Positions 1 to 7,645 of a DNA stretch of 64,000 nt are shown here, piece by piece. The position numbers and the translations under genes were made by a program. The notes beneath the pieces are model-generated. The model made no database searches, was not told the origin of the DNA, and saw only the letters and a program-made list of their open reading frames with translations. The stretch comes from Archangium sp. (GTDB lineage Bacteria > Myxococcota > Myxococcia > Myxococcales > Myxococcaceae). How positions within the stretch are numbered: position 1 is the stretch's first letter; the number at the start of each line of letters is the position of its first letter. The DNA lies in the NCBI GenBank assembly GCA_030681645.1, contig JAUXRX010000049.1, positions 186,001-250,000 of the forward strand, written 5' to 3'.

Positions 1-1273
1 ACGCGCGGAAGGTGAGCTCGGGCGTCGGGTCGATCTTCACCGCGAGCCGCGGCGAGGGAGCCCAGCCGAACTGGGTGTCCACGTCGGCGCGGAACCCCGG
101 CGAGACCGCCACCCGCGGGCCGGGCCCCTCGAGCACCCACTCGTCTTGCACGAAGAGGCCCACGCGGCCGCGCTGCACGTCGGTGGGCTGAATGCGCGTC
201 GAGGTGAGCCGCTCCGAGAAGCCCTCCACGCCGGCGGTGAGCGTGTGCCGCCCCACGCGGTGATCGACCTGGCCGAACGCTTCCCACAGGTTCGTCAGGT
301 TGGCGGAATAGTCATCGAGCGCGCGGCTGTTGCGCTGATCGACGAGGAACTGATCGCGGAACAGGCCGAAGTGGCCGCGCAGCGTGGCGCTGGTCGAGGC
401 GTTGAACTTCTTGCGCGCGCCGATCCACGTGTCGAACTGCTCGGTGCGCTGAAAGCGATCGAACACCGCGTTGCTGTCGTTGACGTCGACCGCGTTGAAG
501 TCGGTGAACACGTAGGCCGCGCGCGCCCACACCCGCAGCGTCTCGTCGGGCACGAAGGCCACCTCGAGATCGCCGTCGATGCGCTTGACGCCGGCGCCGG
601 CCGTCTCGAGCTTCGGCTCGACCCAGTAGTACGGCTGGCGGGAACGGTAGCCGCCACCCGCGCGCAGCTCGAAGGGCCCCAGCTTCGACCCGATGTTCCC
701 GCGCACGTCGCCCTCGAGCAGCGTGCCGAACATGCCGCGCACGCTCAGCTCGATCGGCCTCTGCGGCCTTCGGGTGATCAGGTTGATCACCCCGCCCATC
801 GCGTCGGCGCCGTACAGCGCGGCGGCGGGCCCCTTCACGATCTCCACCCGGTCGACCTCGCGCAGGCTCAGGCGCGAGATGTCGGTGATCGAGCCGGAAC
901 GGCCACCCAGGCGCTGCCCATCGACGAGGATCAGCACGTACTCGGGGTCGAGGCCCTGCAGGCGAATGCCCACGCCGCGGTTGGTGTAGACCATCTCTAC
1001 GCCCGGGTGCTGCTGGAGCAGCTGGGGGAGATCGCGCACGCCGAGCTGTTCGATCTGGGCGCGGGTGATCACCTCGGTGGGCACCACGCTGTCGATGGCG
1101 CGACGTTCGGTGCGGGTCCCGGTGACGACGGTGAGCCGCTGCCGGTCAGTTTCGCCGTCGACTCCTGCGTCGACGCCGGCGTCGACTCCAGCCGGTGGTG
1201 GGAGCGTCGCGGACACCTGGCCGAGGCACAGCGACCCAGAAAGCCGGATCGCCGCGAGGACGAGAGGGAGCAT
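1..1273 (-). CDS. TonB-dependent outer-membrane receptor, 3' end cut by window edge
   Basis: About 424 N-terminal residues are visible; the gene runs off the left edge. After a hydrophobic N-terminus and a short Ala-Gly-Val-Asp repeat comes a plug domain (about residues 45-150) with the typical order: VVTGTRTER, an 'LPQLLQQHPGV' segment, 'GLDPEYVLILVDGQR', then 'VEIVKGPAAALYGADAMGG' and 'VINLITRR'. The barrel strands follow. Such receptors import siderophores, cobalamin or other large ligands using TonB energy; the substrate cannot be told from this part. The ATG at 1273 is the only start that gives a signal-like N-terminus. It lies 58 bases downstream of a metalloprotease gene on the same strand and may be co-transcribed with it. 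Confidence 0.88.
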   Translation of the reverse strand, partial: MLPLVLAAIRLSGSLCLGQVSATLPPPAGVDAGVDAGVDGETDRQRLTVVTGTRTERRAIDSVVPTEVITRAQIEQLGVRDLPQLLQQHPGVEMVYTNRGVGIRLQGLDPEYVLILVDGQRLGGRSGSITDISRLSLREVDRVEIVKGPAAALYGADAMGGVINLITRRPQRPIELSVRGMFGTLLEGDVRGNIGSKLGPFELRAGGGYRSRQPYYWVEPKLETAGAGVKRIDGDLEVAFVPDETLRVWARAAYVFTDFNAVDVNDSNAVFDRFQRTEQFDTWIGARKKFNASTSATLRGHFGLFRDQFLVDQRNSRALDDYSANLTNLWEAFGQVDHRVGRHTLTAGVEGFSERLTSTRIQPTDVQRGRVGLFVQDEWVLEGPGPRVAVSPGFRADVDTQFGWAPSPRLAVKIDPTPELTFRA

Positions 1274-1331
1274 CGACGCGCCCCTTAGCCCCAGTGCCCA
1301 CCAGAGGCACGGGTTGATCGATCAGACTCGT

Positions 1332-2249
1332 TCAGTCCCGGCCGGGCGCAAAACGTGCGCGACGGCGCCTCAGCAGCATCAAGCCCACCAGCGCGAGCGC
1401 AGGAGCCGCGGACGAGGTGGAAGCGACGCAGCTCAGGCCGAAGGTGCCGGTGTTGCGCGCGATGATCCGGCTGCGCAGCACCGCGAGCTCGTCACAGGGC
1501 ACCGGCGGCTGGCCGCGCGGGTACGTCTGGCAGAAGCCGCTCGCGGTGCCGACGTCGATCACCCGCTTGGCGGTCTCCCCCACGGGCGCGGTGGGCGCCA
1601 TCGTCGACGAGGGATCGTCGACGTGATCGAAGCCGACGGCGTGGCCGATCTCGTGCGTGGTGGTGTTCTGCACGTCGTACGCGACGCAGGTGGTCGCCTC
1701 CCGCCCCACCTCGCAAGGTGGAGACGAGATGGTGGTGAAGAGGAAGCCGCCGGCGTTGAGCTCGATGTCGGCGTCGATCGCCACGCCGGTGCGCGTGCTG
1801 TACGTGACGGTGGTGAGGCCGATGGTGCCGTCGCTGTGATCCCAGCAGCGGTGCACGTTGCCGCATGAGCCGTCGGCCAGGCAGCCGTCCGAGGGCGCCA
1901 CCACGTCGCGGCAGCTGGTCTCGCGGAAGATGACGAGGTTCTCCGTCTCGGTGCCCCGGCCCACCCGGCCGCCCGCCAGGCGCGCGCCGCGGATGAACTT
2001 GAACTCCGAGCAGGTGTCCGAGACGGCCTGCCAGTTGGCGAACGAGGCGTCGATGGCGGTGAACTCGGTCTCACCCGGCGTGCGCGAGCTGCCGTCCTGG
2101 TCGACGCGGTAGTCGAAGTTGCGATCGGCCCAGGTGACGCACAGCGTGCTCTCGTCGGTCACGCTCGCCACGGTGCGGCGGAACTGCTGGGCCTGCGCAC
2201 CCAGCGCAGCCAGCACCCCCAGCACCAACGTGGCGCGCGAGACGATCAC
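1332..2249 (-). CDS. Secreted metalloprotease with myxosortase-type C-terminus (second of tandem pair)
   Basis: A 305-residue exported zinc protease. It has a signal peptide (VIVSRATLVLGVLAALGAQA), a metzincin-type zinc motif HEIGHAVGFDH near residue 190, several paired cysteines, and a C-terminus of Cys-Val-Ala-Ser, a hydrophobic helix and an Arg cluster. That C-terminus is the MYXO-CTERM sorting signal cut by myxosortase, so surface anchoring is expected. It resembles the family named after adjacent M. xanthus genes MXAN_2677/2678 (recalled, not searched). A GTG start at 2249 overlaps the upstream stop by four bases (GTGA), which favours it over longer in-frame starts and implies translational coupling. 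Substrate unknown. Confidence 0.85.
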   Translation of the reverse strand: MIVSRATLVLGVLAALGAQAQQFRRTVASVTDESTLCVTWADRNFDYRVDQDGSSRTPGETEFTAIDASFANWQAVSDTCSEFKFIRGARLAGGRVGRGTETENLVIFRETSCRDVVAPSDGCLADGSCGNVHRCWDHSDGTIGLTTVTYSTRTGVAIDADIELNAGGFLFTTISSPPCEVGREATTCVAYDVQNTTTHEIGHAVGFDHVDDPSSTMAPTAPVGETAKRVIDVGTASGFCQTYPRGQPPVPCDELAVLRSRIIARNTGTFGLSCVASTSSAAPALALVGLMLLRRRRARFAPGRD

Positions 2250-3100
2250 CCGCGCCGTCTCCGCAGCAGCAACGCCGCCAGCGCCAGCAGCAGCCCACCC
2301 GGCGCGGCCGTGCACCCGCTCGCCGACTTCCCCAGCTGCGAAGACACCGGGGTGAGGAAGCACGTCTGAGCCGGCCTGCCGCGCGGGTAGACGTCACAGA
2401 CGAACTGCGCGGTGTCGGCGTCGAGGACCCGCTTGCTCAGCTCGCCCGGGTTCGCGCGCGTGCCCATGGTGCTGCTGGCCGCGGGGCTGTGCCCGAGCCC
2501 CAGCAGGTGTCCCAGCTCGTGCGTGGTGGTGTTCTGCACGTCGGCGGCCACGCAGTTGGTGCTCAGCTGCCCCGCGGGACAGGGCGGCGAGTCGACCGTG
2601 GAGAAGGTGAACGTGGGCGAGTTGTATTCGATGTCGGAGTCGAGGATGCGCCCGGTCTGGGGGTTGAACGAGGTGGTGGTGATCGCGATCGCCGCTTCCT
2701 GGTGCTGCCAGCAGTCGTACTGGTTGCCGCAGTTGTCGGCTTCTCCGTGGCAGGCATCGCCGGCGGGGGCGACCTCCGAGCAGCGGCGCAGGCGGAAGAC
2801 CGCGATGTTCTCGTTGGCCTGCTTGTCGAAGTAGCCGACCTGGCGCGCGCCGGTGCGAGCGCCTTCGGCGAGGGTGAGGCTCGAGCAGCTGTTGAGCTTC
2901 GTCTGCCAGGTGGTGATCGCCCGGCCGATGGCGGCGAACTCGGTGTCAGCCGGCGTGAGCGGGTTGCCGTCGGCCGAGAGCCGCAGCTGAATCGCCGTGT
3001 CCTCGGGCCACCACAGACACTGCGAGTCGGGGTTCTTGTCGTCGACCCGGCTTCGCACTGCCTGAGAGAGGGCGATGGTGAGCGCGACCTGGAGGATCAT
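2246..3100 (-). CDS. Secreted metalloprotease with myxosortase-type C-terminus (first of tandem pair)
   Basis: A 284-residue paralogue of the next gene. The start ATG at 3100 gives a signal peptide (MILQVALTIALSQAV). The zinc motif HELGHLLGLGH lies near residue 200, followed by a Met-containing segment (SSTMG). The C-terminus 'SGCTAAPGGLLLALAALLLRRRRG' carries the Cys plus helix plus Arg pattern of MYXO-CTERM proteins. An in-frame extension upstream to 3178 is rejected because it buries the signal peptide. The two proteases overlap by four bases and share the cores 'VQNTTTHE' and 'TDTEFAAI/TETEFTAI', so they arose by tandem duplication. Confidence 0.85.
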   Translation of the reverse strand: MILQVALTIALSQAVRSRVDDKNPDSQCLWWPEDTAIQLRLSADGNPLTPADTEFAAIGRAITTWQTKLNSCSSLTLAEGARTGARQVGYFDKQANENIAVFRLRRCSEVAPAGDACHGEADNCGNQYDCWQHQEAAIAITTTSFNPQTGRILDSDIEYNSPTFTFSTVDSPPCPAGQLSTNCVAADVQNTTTHELGHLLGLGHSPAASSTMGTRANPGELSKRVLDADTAQFVCDVYPRGRPAQTCFLTPVSSQLGKSASGCTAAPGGLLLALAALLLRRRRG

Positions 3101-3144
3101 GGACCGCTCTCGAGGTCGGGGCGGGGAATACCGCGCGGCGCCGC

Positions 3145-3232
3145 GCTCAAGCCGAGCGGAGTCGAAGGACGGGAGCACAGCCGAGCTGAGGCGGTCCGCA
3201 ATTCGCCCCTCGACTGCGCTCGGGGTAAACGG
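3145..3232. repeat. Dispersed palindromic repeat, family B, paired copy
   Basis: Two inverted half-copies of the element whose core is CCCCGAGCGGAGTCGAGGGG: one at about 3147-3168 and the opposite orientation at about 3204-3231 (ending CTCGGGGTAAACGG). It fills the gap between the first metalloprotease start and the end of the upstream gene. Other copies lie at 31849, 45226 and 50487. Confidence 0.7.
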
Positions 3233-3245
3233 CTCGCTTCTTCGA

Positions 3246-3839
3246 TCACGGGCTGACCTTCACGGGGCCCGGCGTGGTCGGTTCGGTGGGCGCCTTCGCC
3301 CCCGACGCCGCCAGCACCTGCGCGCGCAGCGTGTCGATCGGCAACACCACCGCGGGCGGCTGAACGGCCTGGCGCGTGGCGGGATCGACGAGCAGCGCCT
3401 CGCCCTCCAGCTCCTGGCGCGCGAAGACCGCCTTCCCGTCTGACGACGTCTCGACCTTGAACTTGCCCTGCAGCATGCCCGTGACGAGGAACCGATCGCC
3501 GCGCGGCTCGAGGAAGACCACCACGTCCTCGCCCACCGTGAAGCGCGCCGTGCCGTGCACGAGCTGGCCGACCTCACCCACCACGCCGCCGGGCTGCATC
3601 ACCGTCACCTGCCTGGCGGGCGTGCCCTTCCACGGCTCGGTCACGTCGAGCACCACGTCGGTCATGATCCGCCCACCGTCCTTCGACCACCGCGCGGCCA
3701 CCGAGCGCACCGTCGCGCGAGCCACCACGGAAGAGCCCTTCGTCAGCGCGGGAACATCGAGGGCCAGCAGGGTGGTGGCGTTCGCCAGCGCGGCACCCAG
3801 GGCGGCGAGGAGGAGCAACGTTCGAACTTTGACAACCAT
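3246..3839 (-). CDS. Predicted secreted protein, function unknown
   Basis: A 197-residue protein with a clear signal peptide (MVVKVRTLLLLAALGAALANA). The mature part is beta-rich, with 'ALDVPALTKGSSVVARATV', a 'VTEPWKG' segment, and a Gly-rich 'PGGVVGEVGQLVHG' loop, ending in a Pro/Thr-rich tail. I recognise the pattern from myxobacterial hypothetical proteins but know no function. The ATG at 3839 has an AGGTGG ribosome site five bases upstream; an alternative GTG at 3848 lies before it without one. It is the first gene of the leftward metalloprotease run, so a role with those exported proteases is a reasonable guess. Confidence 0.7.
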   Translation of the reverse strand: MVVKVRTLLLLAALGAALANATTLLALDVPALTKGSSVVARATVRSVAARWSKDGGRIMTDVVLDVTEPWKGTPARQVTVMQPGGVVGEVGQLVHGTARFTVGEDVVVFLEPRGDRFLVTGMLQGKFKVETSSDGKAVFARQELEGEALLVDPATRQAVQPPAVVLPIDTLRAQVLAASGAKAPTEPTTPGPVKVSP

Positions 3840-3898
3840 GCCACCCACCTTAGCGGCCCTTCGATCAGGACGGAAACGCTGCTAGACGCGCGGGCCTC

Positions 3899-5347
3899 AT
3901 GAAGCCTCGTTTGCGATTCGCCCCCTCCCCGACCGGCTACCTGCACATCGGCGGCGCCCGCACCGCCCTGTGGAACTGGCTCTTTGCGCGCCGCATGGGC
4001 GGCACTTTCGTGCTCCGCATCGAAGACACCGATCAGGAGCGCAGCACCCCCGAATCGCTCCAGGCGATCCTCGACGGCCTGAACTGGCTGGGCATCGACT
4101 GGGACGAGGGCCCGGGGAAAGACGGCCCCTTCCCGCCCTACTTCCAGATGAAGAAGCTGGCGCGCTATTCCGAGATCGCCGAGCTCCTCATCTCGCAGGG
4201 CAAGGCGTACCGCGACTACACCACCGAGGAAGAGACCGCGCAGATGCGCAAGGACTTCGCGGCGAAGCAGGGCCTCAACCCGGGCGACGATCTGCGCAAG
4301 GCAGGCTTCAAGTTCACGAGCTCCTGGCGCGACAAAAACGAGAAGTCCGACAAGAAGCACGTGGTCCGCTTCCGCATGCAGCCGAAGGGCGAGAAGGTCG
4401 GCTTCGAGGACCTGATCCACGGGCACCTCGAGAAGCCCGACGACGATCTCGACGACTTCGTGCTGATCCGGTCCGACGGCATCCCGCTCTACAACTTCGG
4501 CTGCGTGGTCGACGATCACGACATGCAGATCAGCCACGTGGGCCGTGGGCAGGAGCACATCAACTCCACCTACCAGCAGGTGGTGCTCTACAAGGCGCTC
4601 GGATGGACGCAGCCCGTGTTCGCGCACTTCCCGCTGATCATGGGCGCGAACAACGAGAAGCTCAGCAAGCGCAAGCACCCCGAAGCCGACGTGATGGCCC
4701 ACAAGCGCAACGGCATCCTCCCGCACGCGCTGCTCAACTTCGTGGCGCGCGTGGGCTGGAGCCATGGCGACAAGGAGCTCTTCACCCGGCAGGAGCTGAT
4801 CGACCTGTTCGACCTGAAGGACGTGGGCAAGACCAACGGGGCCTGGAACCCCGAGAAGCTGATCGCCACCAACCAGTACTGGCTCAAGACCTTCGACCCG
4901 AAGGACGTGGCGACCGCGCTGCTGCCCTACCTGCACGAGGCCGGCGTGAAGGACGCCGCGGTCGACGCGAGGCTGATCACCGCCGTCAAGGCGTTCGCCC
5001 CCCGCGCGAAGACGCTGGTGGAGATGACCGCGTCGATCAAGCCGTACTACGCGCAGGGCGTGACGATGGACGTGGCGGCGGCGGCCAAGCACCTCGACGC
5101 TCCGGGCAAGGAGATGCTCAAGGTGACGAAGGCGAAGCTGCTCGCCCTGCCCCAGTGGGAAGCGGCCTCCATCGACCCGATCGTCGACGTCATCGCCACC
5201 GAGACGGGGGCCAAGAAGGGCGCCATCGCGCAGCCCCTCCGCGTCGCCGTCACCGGCGGCACCACCAGCCCCGGCATCGGCGACACCCTCGCCCTGCTCG
5301 GCCGCGACGAGACGATGCGCCGCATCGACGCCGTCCTTGGAACCTGA
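3899..5347 (+). CDS. gltX: Glutamyl-tRNA synthetase
   Basis: A 482-residue class I aminoacyl-tRNA synthetase that charges tRNA-Glu. Seen: RFAPSPTGYLHIGGARTALW at residues 6-25 containing the HIGH-type signature, 'LRIEDTD', 'RSDGIPLYNFGCVVDDHDM' and the KLSKRKH motif near residue 254, followed by an all-helical anticodon-binding domain. Length is normal for bacterial GluRS. It is transcribed away from the minus-strand surface block, and its 3' end overlaps the next gene by 11 bases. Whether the enzyme is discriminating, or also charges tRNA-Gln for later transamidation, cannot be judged from the sequence alone. Confidence 0.97.
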   Translation: MKPRLRFAPSPTGYLHIGGARTALWNWLFARRMGGTFVLRIEDTDQERSTPESLQAILDGLNWLGIDWDEGPGKDGPFPPYFQMKKLARYSEIAELLISQGKAYRDYTTEEETAQMRKDFAAKQGLNPGDDLRKAGFKFTSSWRDKNEKSDKKHVVRFRMQPKGEKVGFEDLIHGHLEKPDDDLDDFVLIRSDGIPLYNFGCVVDDHDMQISHVGRGQEHINSTYQQVVLYKALGWTQPVFAHFPLIMGANNEKLSKRKHPEADVMAHKRNGILPHALLNFVARVGWSHGDKELFTRQELIDLFDLKDVGKTNGAWNPEKLIATNQYWLKTFDPKDVATALLPYLHEAGVKDAAVDARLITAVKAFAPRAKTLVEMTASIKPYYAQGVTMDVAAAAKHLDAPGKEMLKVTKAKLLALPQWEAASIDPIVDVIATETGAKKGAIAQPLRVAVTGGTTSPGIGDTLALLGRDETMRRIDAVLGT

Positions 5348-6128
5348 GCTCCCGCCCGCGCCAGAGCCCACGCTCTGGAGCCGGATCAAGCCGCTGTTCG
5401 ACGGCCTGGGTGGTGAGCCCACGGTGATCCTCTGCGGGGCGAGCGCGTTCCTGATCGTCTCGCACTACCAGGGCTCGGCCGGGTTCTTCCGCACCCTGTT
5501 CGGCAACACGCTCGACGCGCACCCGTGGAGCGCGACCTTCGGCCACTTCTGGTGGTTCGGCTCGAGCATCACCCTCTACCTGGTGATGCCGGTGCTCCTG
5601 GCGCTGGCCACGAGGGGCAGCTTCAACGAGCGCTACGGCTTTCAGCTCGGCGACTGGCGGGCGGGGCTGATGATCACCACGCTGTTCCTGATCATCATGC
5701 TGCCGGCGACCTGGGTGGCCTCGAAGATGAACGCGTTCCGCGGCGTCTACCCGCTCGCGGGCAACAGCGCGTACCTGGTCAACCTGGGGGGCGGCAAGAC
5801 CGAGGTCTCCTGGGCGCTCTTCCTCGCCTACGAGGCCGCGTACTTCTCCTACTTCATCGCCTGGGAATTCCTCTTCCGCGGCTGGATGGTGCACGGGATC
5901 GTGCCGAAGTGGGGCCGGGGCCCGGCGATCATGGCGCAGGTGGCGCCCTTCGCGGTGATGCACCTGGGCAAGGCCGAGCTCGAGGCCTTCGGCAGCATCA
6001 TCGCGGGCGTGGCGCTGGGCATCTTGAGCCTGCGAACGCGCAGCTTCTATTACGGCGCGTTGATCCACGGCGTGGTGGCTCTCTGGATGGACTGGCTCTC
6101 TTCGAAGGCCACGCTCCTCGGCCCTTGA
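5337..6128 (+). CDS. CPBP-family intramembrane protease-like membrane protein
   Basis: A 263-residue polytopic membrane protein of the CAAX protease/bacteriocin-processing (CPBP, Abi) family. Family motifs are in order: 'WEFLFRGW' near residue 178, 'FAVMHLGK' near 205 and 'ALIHGVVALWMDW' near 242. The first glutamate of the canonical EExxxR motif is Trp here; the second Glu and the Arg are kept. The best start is TTG at 5337, overlapping gltX by 11 bases; no ATG lies near it, so the start is uncertain. Substrate unknown. Confidence 0.82.
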   Translation: MEPELPPAPEPTLWSRIKPLFDGLGGEPTVILCGASAFLIVSHYQGSAGFFRTLFGNTLDAHPWSATFGHFWWFGSSITLYLVMPVLLALATRGSFNERYGFQLGDWRAGLMITTLFLIIMLPATWVASKMNAFRGVYPLAGNSAYLVNLGGGKTEVSWALFLAYEAAYFSYFIAWEFLFRGWMVHGIVPKWGRGPAIMAQVAPFAVMHLGKAELEAFGSIIAGVALGILSLRTRSFYYGALIHGVVALWMDWLSSKATLLGP

Positions 6129-6131
6129 CGC

Positions 6132-6506
6132 GTGTGGCGCGCTTGGATACTTGCCGCGCCGGTGTGGCGCGCGCTCTCAGTGCTGGTGACGATGGTGGCG
6201 CTGACCGCGCAGGCTGACGCTGAGCTCGGTGCGCAGCTGCCTGAGGGCTCGAGGAAGGTGGCCGAGCACCGCTACAGGTCGTCCTCCGATTTCGAAGGCA
6301 CGATCAAGTTCTATAAGAAGACCTACCCGGACTACACGAGCGCCCGGAAGAAGATCGTGAACCAGCCGGGTGTGAACGCCTGGCACATTCCCAACACGTC
6401 AGGAAAAGGCGCCTGGGAGGGTCTCAACATCTACGAAGCCAACGACGAGGTCCGCATCTTCGTTGTGCCCGCGAAGGAAAGTGGTAGTAAAAAGCCGAAG
6501 AAGTAG
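6132..6506 (+). CDS. Small predicted exported protein
   Basis: A 124-residue protein starting with GTG at 6132, three bases after the previous stop. It has a signal peptide (to about ALTAQADA, residue 30) and a basic, Lys-rich C-terminus. The middle contains 'FEGTIKFYKKTYPDYTSARKKIVNQPG' (split here as FEGTIKFYKK and onward) and a 'GLNIYE' strand, a small alpha/beta fold found in periplasmic hypothetical proteins. I do not recognise a function. It probably shares the gltX transcript. Confidence 0.65.
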   Translation: MWRAWILAAPVWRALSVLVTMVALTAQADAELGAQLPEGSRKVAEHRYRSSSDFEGTIKFYKKTYPDYTSARKKIVNQPGVNAWHIPNTSGKGAWEGLNIYEANDEVRIFVVPAKESGSKKPKK

Positions 6507-6513
6507 CCGTCTT

Positions 6514-6584
6514 TGGGGAATCGTCCAACGGCAGGACTCCAGACTCTGACTCTGGCTATCTAGGTTCGAATCCTAGTTCCCCAG
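6514..6584 (+). tRNA. tRNA-Gln, anticodon CTG
   Basis: A complete cloverleaf: acceptor TGGGGAA (6514-6520) pairs with TTCCCCA (6577-6583), D stem GTCC/GGAC, anticodon stem CCAGA/TCTGG with loop CTCTGAC giving anticodon CTG (6546-6548), and T arm CTAGG-TTCGAAT-CCTAG. The discriminator is G at 6584. The 3' CCA is not encoded (CAC follows), so it must be added after transcription. It reads the CAG codon. Confidence 0.95.
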
Positions 6585-6597
6585 CACGCAGCACCGA

Positions 6598-6627
6598 GGC
6601 CCCCGGGAGCAATCCCGGGGGCTTTTC
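6598..6627 (+). terminator. Rho-independent terminator after tRNA-Gln
   Basis: A perfect GC stem (GCCCCCGGGA / TCCCGGGGGC) with a short loop (GCAA region) followed by TTTTCTGTT. It sits 14 bases after the tRNA and would end its transcript. Confidence 0.85.
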
Positions 6628-6644
6628 TGTTATGGGGCGAACCC

Positions 6645-6941
6645 ATGGGCGGAGACGGATTGGCGTTGTTCGTTGGCTACGTTTTCCAGGCCCTCGCCGG
6701 CATCTTCAAGTTCTTCTGGAGGTTCTTCTGGAGCTGGGTCGTTGGGCCCATCGGACGTGTCTTCTGGAGACGCGTGGTCAAGCCACTCTTGCACAGCGGA
6801 TACAGCCGACTTCAGGCAAAACCAGGGGCAACACATGGCAGCTCAGTCGGCGTCGGAGCTCATCTCGAACAAGATCCTGGAGCTGGGGGACTGGCGCGGG
6901 GCGACCCTCGGCAGAATGCGCAAGCTCATCCAGGAAGCTGA
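6645..6941 (+). CDS. Doubtful small membrane-protein ORF
   Basis: A possible 98-residue ORF starting at ATG 6645. The first 45 codons encode an aromatic, membrane-like stretch ('LALFVGYVFQALAGIFKFFW', then RFFWSWVVGPIGRVFW) with mostly G/C third positions, as in real genes here. After about codon 50 the third-position bias fades and the frame runs 107 bases into the DUF1801 gene in a different frame. It could be a real short membrane protein or chance. The start has no strong ribosome site. Confidence 0.25.
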   Translation: MGGDGLALFVGYVFQALAGIFKFFWRFFWSWVVGPIGRVFWRRVVKPLLHSGYSRLQAKPGATHGSSVGVGAHLEQDPGAGGLARGDPRQNAQAHPGS

Positions 6942-7239
6942 CCCCGACGTCGTCGAGGAATGGAAGTGGATGGGCACCCCCGTCTGGTCGCATGACGGCA
7001 TCCTCTGCACCGGCGAGTCGTACAAGAAGGTGGTGAAGCTCACCTTCGCCAGGGGCGCGTCGCTGAACGATCCGGCCCGGCTCTTCAACTCGAGCCTCGA
7101 GGGGAACACCCGCCGCGCGATCGACATCCACGAGGGCGAAGTGGTCGACAAGGCCGCCTTCAAGGCGCTCATCCGCCAGGCCGTCGCCCTCAACACCACC
7201 CACAAGTCGAAGGCGAAGCCGAAGAAGAAAGCGAAGTAG
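6835..7239 (+). CDS. DUF1801 (YdhG-like) family protein
   Basis: A 134-residue cytoplasmic protein. The core 'LRDWRGATLGRMRKLI'-type helix (seen as GDWRGATLGRMRKLI), then 'EADPDVVEEWKWMGTPVWSHDG', 'YKKVVKLTFARGA' and 'RAIDIHEGE' match the DUF1801 fold, an alpha/beta domain of unknown biochemical role. The ATG at 6835 is preceded by AGGGG at six-base spacing; a longer frame from 6673 is Ser-rich and lacks coding character, so it is rejected. The tail is Lys-rich (KSKAKPKKKAK). Confidence 0.85.
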   Translation: MAAQSASELISNKILELGDWRGATLGRMRKLIQEADPDVVEEWKWMGTPVWSHDGILCTGESYKKVVKLTFARGASLNDPARLFNSSLEGNTRRAIDIHEGEVVDKAAFKALIRQAVALNTTHKSKAKPKKKAK

Positions 7240-7278
7240 GTTTCTTGCGCCCCGTCGCAGGTGCTTCAGGCTTGTCGC

Positions 7279-7611
7279 ATGCGAAAGCCCGAACGCCGCA
7301 ACAAGCGCAGTGAGAAGGCCCACCTCGCGTTGAACCTGTTCCTCGAGTCCGTCCGCAAGACCGAGGGCATCGAGGCGCTCGCCGTCACCACCGAAGACGG
7401 CTTCCTGGTCGCGGGCGTGGGAGAAACGGACGTGGAGTGGATGGGCGCGCTCGGCGCGTCCTCGAAACGCAAGGTCTTCACCTGGGAAAAGCTCACCCTC
7501 CACGTGCAGCGCCTCGAGGTGAACCGCGTGCCCATGTTCGTGACCTCGGTGGGCCGCCCGGCGAAGACCGCCTCGGTGAAAGACGGGTTCGAGCGCATTC
7601 TCGCCGCTTGA
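7279..7611 (+). CDS. Possible roadblock/LC7-like small protein
   Basis: A 110-residue protein. The pattern 'LFLESVRKTEGIEALAVTTEDG' (helix then strand), 'LVAGVG', a helix, 'LTLHVQRL' and 'VPMFVTSVG' resembles roadblock/LC7 domains such as MglB, which bind small Ras-like GTPases. This is a fold-level impression, not a motif match. The ATG at 7279 is preferred to a GTG at 7261. No GTPase gene is next to it. Confidence 0.5.
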   Translation: MRKPERRNKRSEKAHLALNLFLESVRKTEGIEALAVTTEDGFLVAGVGETDVEWMGALGASSKRKVFTWEKLTLHVQRLEVNRVPMFVTSVGRPAKTASVKDGFERILAA

Positions 7612-7645
7612 CCTGAACATCCATTCAGTCCCATGATCGCGGCGG

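Noticed and set aside
3743..5422. A 559-residue minus-strand ORF over gltX
   Set aside because: Antisense shadow of gltX, with no recognisable domain.
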